Shown here: positions 6,217 to 10,171 of the stretch, piece after piece | How positions within the stretch are numbered: the stretch's first letter is position 1 | How the letters are laid out: every line of letters begins with the position of its first letter | Origin: Actinomycetota bacterium | GTDB taxonomy: Bacteria; Actinomycetota; Acidimicrobiia; Acidimicrobiales; Ilumatobacteraceae | NCBI GenBank assembly: GCA_009927375.1 | Contig: RFNE01000330.1 | Location: 1-10,171 of the forward strand | Reading direction: 5' to 3' | DNA length: 10,171 nt | Position numbers and translations under genes: made by a program | The notes under the pieces: model-generated | What the model was told of the DNA's origin: nothing | The model's input: only the letters and a program-made list of their open reading frames with translations | Database searches by the model: none

Positions 6217-7398
6217 ATGGACATCATTCTCGTCGTTCTCCTCCTCGTCCTCATTGCCCTCGTTGCGGTCGTGATCGCTCGATACGGCAAGCAAGGAGCG
6301 GCCCCCGCACTTGACGTGACCTCACAGGTCTCGAGTGCCGTCAATGATGCGCTCGCCGACGCACTCGCGACCATGTCCGAGCAGGCACGTCGCGACCGCG
6401 AAGAATCGATTCGCCTCGCCTCGGAGACCATCGCCAAGTCTGGCGTCGACCAGCTCGGTACCAAGGCGCAGGTCATCGACACGGCACTGAACGGCATCGC
6501 CAACAAGATGAACCAGAGCCTCGAGGCGCTGTCGACGGAACTGCGCAACCTCCGCGAAAAGAACAACATCCAATATGACAGCGTCGGCAAGGCCGTCGAA
6601 GCGCTCTCCAAGCGCACCGACAATCTCAACGAGATCCTCTCCAACTCCCAGAAGCGCGGCCAGTGGGGTGAACGTGTCGTCGAGGACATGTTGCGTGCGG
6701 CGGGCTTCATCGAGAACGTCAACTACACCAAGCAAGACATCAACTCCGCGGGCGGCAAACCCGACTACAAGTTCATGATGCCGCCGAATCGTGTGCTGTT
6801 CATGGACGTGAAGTTCCCGCTCGACAAGTACGCGATGCACTTCTCCGCCGAGACCGATGCGCTCCGCGCACAGGCCCGCACCGAGTTCGTGAAGGCGGTG
6901 CGTGGTCACGTCGACGCGCTCGCCAAGCGCGACTACGTGAACAACGCCAAGGAAGAGGCCGTCGACTACGTCCTCATGTTCCTCCCGAACGAGAGCATCT
7001 CGAGCTTCGTCCACGAAGCAGACCCCACACTCATCGACTACGCGCTCACCAAGCAGGTTGTGCTGTGCTCGCCACTCGCGCTGTACGCGTTCCTCGTCGT
7101 CATCCGTCAGGCCACCGACAGCTTCCACACCGAACAGACCGCCGCCTCGATCATGCAGCAGATCAACAAGTTCGACAAGGAGTGGTCGAACTACGTGAAG
7201 GCCGTGGACGAGGTCAAGACGACCTTCGACAAGTTCGCCGGCAAGCTCGAAGACATCGCCACCGACGGAACGCGCTTCAAGAAACTGGGCGTGCCCATCC
7301 GGGCGATCGAAAAGATGCGCACCAAGCAGGGAATCCCCGAGTTGAGCGAAACGGACGTCCCTGAAATCGACGAACCCGATGACGAGGCCGACGCCTAG
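6217..7398 (+). CDS. rmuC: RmuC family protein (membrane-anchored, coiled-coil, nuclease-like fold)
   Basis: RmuC proteins are linked to DNA recombination and to limiting rearrangements at inverted repeats; the biochemical activity is not well defined. This one has 393 residues. A membrane anchor occupies about residues 2-22 (DIILVVLLLVLIALVAVVIA). A helical, probably coiled-coil region runs to about residue 145, rich in Ala, Glu, Arg and Ser. Then comes the conserved RmuC domain, with GQWGERVVEDMLRAAGF (148-164), KPDYKFMMP (181-189) and FMDVKFPLDKY (195-205). The E...PD...DxK arrangement resembles a PD-(D/E)xK nuclease core. Further family stretches include LMFLPNESI and LTKQVVLCSPLALYAFL. 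The tail is acidic (ETDVPEIDEPDDEADA). The frame is open upstream to 6082, inside the ATPase gene, but the membrane anchor directly after ATG 6217 and the leaderless-type -10 favour this start. It is an unlinked housekeeping gene relative to the transporter. Confidence 0.93.
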   Translation: MDIILVVLLLVLIALVAVVIARYGKQGAAPALDVTSQVSSAVNDALADALATMSEQARRDREESIRLASETIAKSGVDQLGTKAQVIDTALNGIANKMNQSLEALSTELRNLREKNNIQYDSVGKAVEALSKRTDNLNEILSNSQKRGQWGERVVEDMLRAAGFIENVNYTKQDINSAGGKPDYKFMMPPNRVLFMDVKFPLDKYAMHFSAETDALRAQARTEFVKAVRGHVDALAKRDYVNNAKEEAVDYVLMFLPNESISSFVHEADPTLIDYALTKQVVLCSPLALYAFLVVIRQATDSFHTEQTAASIMQQINKFDKEWSNYVKAVDEVKTTFDKFAGKLEDIATDGTRFKKLGVPIRAIEKMRTKQGIPELSETDVPEIDEPDDEADA

Positions 7399-7404
7399 GA
7401 CTGG

Positions 7405-7410
7405 CACAAT
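7405..7410 (+). promoter_or_regulatory. Possible -10 element ahead of a leaderless aldehyde dehydrogenase gene
   Basis: CACAAT matches TATAAT at four positions and, like the element before rmuC, ends six bases before the start codon (GTG 7417). A consensus -35 is not visible and the first base is atypical. Support comes mainly from the matching spacing and the lack of a Shine-Dalgarno site at the usual distance. Confidence 0.25.
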
Positions 7411-7416
7411 GGTGGC

Positions 7417-8844
7417 GTGACCACCTACACCAACTTCTACATCAACGGCCAGTGGGTCAAGCCCTCGAGCGCCGACACCATCTCCGTCTATGACTCCGTG
7501 ACCGAACAGGTCATGGCCACCATTCCCGCTGGCACGGCAGCCGACGTTGCGGACGCAACTCGCGCAGCGCGAGCCGCCTTCGAGTCGTGGTCGGGTCTCC
7601 CCCGCGAGGAACGTGCCAAGTACATGAGCCGCATCGGCGATGCGCTCGCCGGACGCATGGATGAGATCGCCACCGTGATCTCCAAAGAAACCGGCATGAC
7701 CAAGATGCTCAGCCAACTCGTGCAGGTTGGCCTGCCGATCAACTCGTTCAAGCAGGCAGCCGCGGTCGCCGAATCGTTCGAATACTCCGAGACGGTCGGC
7801 ACGTCACTCGTCGTGCGCGAGCCAATCGGCGTCGTCGGCTGTATCACCCCGTGGAATTATCCGCTCCACCAGATCGCAGCCAAGGTCGCCTTCGCGATGG
7901 CGGCAGGATGCACCGTGGTGCTGAAGCCGAGCGAAGTTGCCCCGATCGATGCGTTCATGCTCGCCGAGATCATCCACGAAGTCGGACTGCCTGCCGGAGT
8001 GTTCAACATGGTCACTGGCACCGGCCCGATCGTCGGTGAAGCGATCGCCTCGAGCCCAGATGTCGACATGGTCAGCTTCACCGGTTCGACGCGCGCAGGA
8101 AAGCGCGTGGCTCAGGTTGGTGCGGAGACGGTGAAGAAGGTATCGCTCGAATTGGGTGGAAAGTCGGCCAACATCATCGGCGACGACCTCGACGACGCCA
8201 CGTTCGCGAAGGCGGTCATGTCGGGCGTCGGCAAGGCCTTCCTGAACAGCGGTCAGACGTGTTCTGCACTGACGCGCATGATCGTGCCTGCATCGAAGCT
8301 TGCCGAGGCCGAGCAGCACGCTGCAGCCGCTGCATCGAAGATGAAGGTCGGTGATCCGTTCGCAGAGGGCACCAATCTCGGACCGCTCGCTTCCTCCGCC
8401 CAGCGCGACCGCGTGCAGGGATACATCCAGAAGGGCATCGACGAAGGTGCAACCGTGCTCGTCGGCGGTCTCGGCGCGCCAGAGGGAACGTCGAATGGCT
8501 ACTACGTGAAGCCGACGGTGTTCACCAACGTCAACAACTCGATGACGATCGCCCAAGAAGAGATCTTCGGCCCGGTCCTCTGCCTCATCCCGTACAAGGA
8601 CATCGACGATGCCGTGCGGATCGCCAACGACACCGTCTACGGACTCGCCGGCGGAGTGTGGATGTCGACCCAGGAGAAGGGCATCGAGATCGCACGACGC
8701 ATGCGGACCGGCCAAGTCGAGGTCAACGGTGGAGCATTCAACGTGAATGCGCCGTTCGGTGGCTACAAGCAGTCGGGTGTCGGTCGCGAACTCGGTCGCC
8801 ACGGCTTCGAGGAGTTCATGGAGACCAAGAGCCTCCAGCTCTGA
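7417..8844 (+). CDS. NAD(P)-dependent aldehyde dehydrogenase family protein
   Basis: Soluble enzyme that oxidises an aldehyde to the acid with NAD(P). Its 475 residues are standard for the family and colinear with it. Visible landmarks are ITPWNYPLHQ with the active-site asparagine 147, VLKPSEVAP with lysine 170 for the cofactor, FTGSTRAGKRV in the nucleotide-binding fold, LELGGKSANI with general-base glutamate 245, and NSGQTCSA with the catalytic cysteine 282. Further on come EEIFGPVLCLIPY, NDTVYGLAGGVW, and the C-terminal NAPFGGYKQSGVGRELG and EFMETKSLQL. The last motif is common in betaine-aldehyde and related broad-range dehydrogenases, but the natural aldehyde cannot be named. The start is GTG 7417, 18 bases after rmuC ends. 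The next gene begins two bases after this stop, so the two are probably co-translated. Confidence 0.95.
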   Translation: MTTYTNFYINGQWVKPSSADTISVYDSVTEQVMATIPAGTAADVADATRAARAAFESWSGLPREERAKYMSRIGDALAGRMDEIATVISKETGMTKMLSQLVQVGLPINSFKQAAAVAESFEYSETVGTSLVVREPIGVVGCITPWNYPLHQIAAKVAFAMAAGCTVVLKPSEVAPIDAFMLAEIIHEVGLPAGVFNMVTGTGPIVGEAIASSPDVDMVSFTGSTRAGKRVAQVGAETVKKVSLELGGKSANIIGDDLDDATFAKAVMSGVGKAFLNSGQTCSALTRMIVPASKLAEAEQHAAAAASKMKVGDPFAEGTNLGPLASSAQRDRVQGYIQKGIDEGATVLVGGLGAPEGTSNGYYVKPTVFTNVNNSMTIAQEEIFGPVLCLIPYKDIDDAVRIANDTVYGLAGGVWMSTQEKGIEIARRMRTGQVEVNGGAFNVNAPFGGYKQSGVGRELGRHGFEEFMETKSLQL

Positions 8845-8846
8845 CC

Positions 8847-9242
8847 ATGCTCGATCCCAAGGAGAAGTACGTCTCGCTCGTCACGTATCGCAAGAGTGGC
8901 GAGCCAGTTGCTACTCCGGTCTGGTTCGCCGACCTCGGCGGTTCGTTCGGCGTCATCACCGACAACAACGTCGGCAAGGTGAAGCGCATTCGCAACAACC
9001 CACGCGTGACCATCACGCCGTGCGACATGGGTGGCAAACTCCAACCCGACGCGAAGCCTCTCCACGCAACGGCCCGCATCGTCTCGGGAGAGGACGCGAC
9101 GCGGGTGCGCAAGGCGATCCGACACAAGTATCCACTCACCTATCGGATGCTTGCCCTGATGTGGATCGCTCAGGTTGCCATCGAGAAGATCAAGAGAGTG
9201 CCCCAGGATCCCGAAGTGGCAATCGTCTTCACCCTCGACTGA
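8847..9242 (+). CDS. PPOX-class probable F420-dependent enzyme, Rv2061-like
   Basis: A small split-barrel protein of the pyridoxamine-phosphate-oxidase-like superfamily, 131 residues. The opening YVSLVTYRKSGEPVATPVWFA and the segment KVKRIRNNPRVTITPCDMGG (44-63) are characteristic of the mycobacterial Rv2061c group, usually annotated as F420-dependent. The later RKAIRHKYPLTYRML and the end EVAIVFTLD also fit that group. The cofactor (F420, FMN or none) and substrate are not determined by what can be seen. ATG 8847 lies two bases after the dehydrogenase stop, and no independent ribosome site is visible, so translational coupling is likely. The frame is open upstream inside the dehydrogenase gene, but family proteins begin just before the KY(V/L) stretch, which supports this start. 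Confidence 0.88.
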   Translation: MLDPKEKYVSLVTYRKSGEPVATPVWFADLGGSFGVITDNNVGKVKRIRNNPRVTITPCDMGGKLQPDAKPLHATARIVSGEDATRVRKAIRHKYPLTYRMLALMWIAQVAIEKIKRVPQDPEVAIVFTLD

Positions 9243-9260
9243 CCCGCCGGGCACACAACC

Positions 9261-9265
9261 AAGGA
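9261..9265 (+). promoter_or_regulatory. Ribosome binding site of the dioxygenase-like gene
   Basis: AAGGA lies nine bases before GTG 9275. It favours that start over a second in-frame GTG at 9284. Confidence 0.5.
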
Positions 9266-9274
9266 CTGACTATC

Positions 9275-10112
9275 GTGGCGATCGTGGGTTCACCAGACAG
9301 TGACGACCGCCGCCAGGGAGACACTTACCGTCTCACTCAGGACGAGATCGCCTCGTTCCGTCGCGATGGTTACGTCCATCTCAAAGGAGTGATGTCTCCC
9401 GAGGAGATGAACGAGATCGAGGGCGTCTACGAACGATTCCTGCGTGGAGAATCCACGTCGTCGGCAAGGACTTCAACGACATGACGACGGGCGAGCACGG
9501 AACGGACCGCGCGGATACGCCGTCGTCAACGTCATGCTCCCCCGCAAGTACTACCCGCAGTGGCAAGGGAACCTCTTCGAGCGTCGCGCACAATCGATCG
9601 CGGAACAGCTCTGCGGCGAAGGGATGACCATCGACTTCGATCAATTGCTCGCCAAGTCGCCTGGCCGACCGGACGCGATCTTCCACTGGCATCAGGACCA
9701 GGCGTACTGGATCGACACCGACGACCGACGCACGGCTACGTGCTGGCTGGCCGTCGATGACTCGACGGTCGAAAACGGATGCATGCAGTTCCTTCCCGGT
9801 TCACACCTCGAACCAGTGCGTCGCCACCGTCCACTGCACGGCGATCGCTCCTCCAGCCACACACTGGTCACCGATCTCCAGCCACACGACGTCATGCGAC
9901 CCGTCGAGATCTCACGTGGCGACATCACCGTGCACAACGAAGGCGTCCTCCACGGCTCTGGTGGCAACTACTCCGCATCCAGTTATCGGCGCGCATACAT
10001 CGTCGCGCTGCGGAGCCAGTCGACGGTCGCCGAAGAACGCCGCCGCGGATTCACCCACAGTCACAACGACGGGGGCGAAGTACTGAACGCCGTCGACGGA
10101 TTACACGCCTAG
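9275..10112 (+). CDS. Phytanoyl-CoA dioxygenase (PhyH) family protein, broken by two apparent frameshifts
   Basis: A non-haem Fe(II)/2-oxoglutarate oxygenase whose substrate cannot be told. The first frame covers YRLTQDEIASFRRDGYVHLKG through FLRGE, then ends falsely near 9484. Moving one frame at about 9450 gives IHVVGKDFNDMTTGEHGTD. Moving again at about 9507 gives RGYAVVNVMLPRKYYPQWQG and the rest, to the TAG at 10110-10112. Both moves correspond to one lost base, compatible with AAA to AA and CCC to CC. The repaired protein has 279 residues, a normal length. Iron ligands are His140 and Asp142 in HWHQDQAYW, and His227 in LHGSGGN. Arg239 in SYRRAY is the likely 2-oxoglutarate anchor. ENGCMQFLPGSH is also a family signature. 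All catalytic residues lie after the second shift, so if the shifts are real the gene is dead or makes only an inactive N-terminal stub. Downstream sequence has not decayed, which argues for recent mutation or read error. Confidence 0.85.
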
Positions 10113-10144
10113 TCCGCGCCGAAGGAGTCGCACTCGACCTCGGC

Positions 10145-10150
10145 TAGAAT
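10145..10150 (+). promoter_or_regulatory. Possible -10 element at the window edge
   Basis: TAGAAT matches TATAAT at five of six positions and lies 32 bases after the dioxygenase stop. No -35 consensus is visible 16-18 bases upstream, and the gene it would serve lies beyond the window. The ATG at 10149 overlaps it. Confidence 0.3.
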
Positions 10151-10171
10151 GAGCACACGACTTCGCGTCTC
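10149..10171 (+). CDS. Possible start of a further gene, cut by the window end
   Basis: ATG at 10149 opens a frame (MSTRLRV) that stays open for the seven complete codons left. No ribosome site lies at the right distance; a GAAGGAG at 10121-10127 is too far upstream. The frame is too short to recognise. It may be only the leader of a gene that starts later. Confidence 0.15.

Noticed and set aside
6322..7716. Long open frame on the minus strand opposite rmuC (464 codons)
   Set aside because: It shadows a well-supported plus-strand gene in GC-rich DNA, spans the rmuC/dehydrogenase junction, and its translation shows no recognisable domain or plausible start signals.
1..10171. CRISPR array, tRNA, rRNA, insertion sequence or attachment site
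   Set aside because: No regularly spaced direct repeats, no tRNA-like cloverleaf ends, no transposase or integrase-like protein and no terminal inverted repeats were seen on either strand.

Overview
The window is one strand-coherent stretch of a fairly GC-rich genome (about 60% by eye), with every gene I can support on the plus strand. The organism is most likely an actinomycete in the broad sense (Actinomycetota). The evidence is the codon choice (GTC, GAC, TCG and ATC favoured), GTG starts, promoter-like hexamers set six bases before start codons (a leaderless pattern), and a small flavin/F420-type PPOX protein of the Rv2061 family. A placement near the Acidimicrobiia is only an impression from the protein sequences.

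The first two thirds is a peptide-transport locus. It opens with the 3' end of an Opp/Dpp-type ATPase (1-447), the tail of another transporter unit lying upstream. After a 121-base gap with a plausible promoter comes a complete five-gene peptide/nickel-family ABC importer: secreted solute-binding protein (569-2287), two permeases (2396-3372 and 3362-4215), and two ATPases (4212-5186 and 5189-6178). A 6-bp hairpin followed by a perfect 16-bp stem-loop with a GCAA loop lies between the binding-protein gene and the permeases. It probably lets the binding protein be made in excess. The four membrane and ATPase genes are tightly coupled, by 11-base and 4-base overlaps and then a 2-base gap.

The last third holds an RmuC family protein (6217-7398), an aldehyde dehydrogenase (7417-8844), a PPOX-class probable F420-dependent enzyme (8847-9242) and a phytanoyl-CoA dioxygenase-like protein (9275-10112). 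The last three are closely spaced and may form a small oxidative or catabolic unit. The final 59 bases hold a -10-like hexamer and possibly the first codons of another gene.

The most notable anomaly is that both permease genes and the dioxygenase gene are broken by apparent single-base losses, four in total. Each is repaired by adding one base, and in three cases a base that lengthens a short run is enough. Repair restores the expected C-termini and, for the permeases, the start/stop overlaps with the next gene. Uncorrected sequencing or assembly error is the simplest explanation. I found no CRISPR array, tRNA, rRNA, insertion sequence or clear candidate for an undescribed system. The region is ordinary transport and metabolism apart from the points listed.
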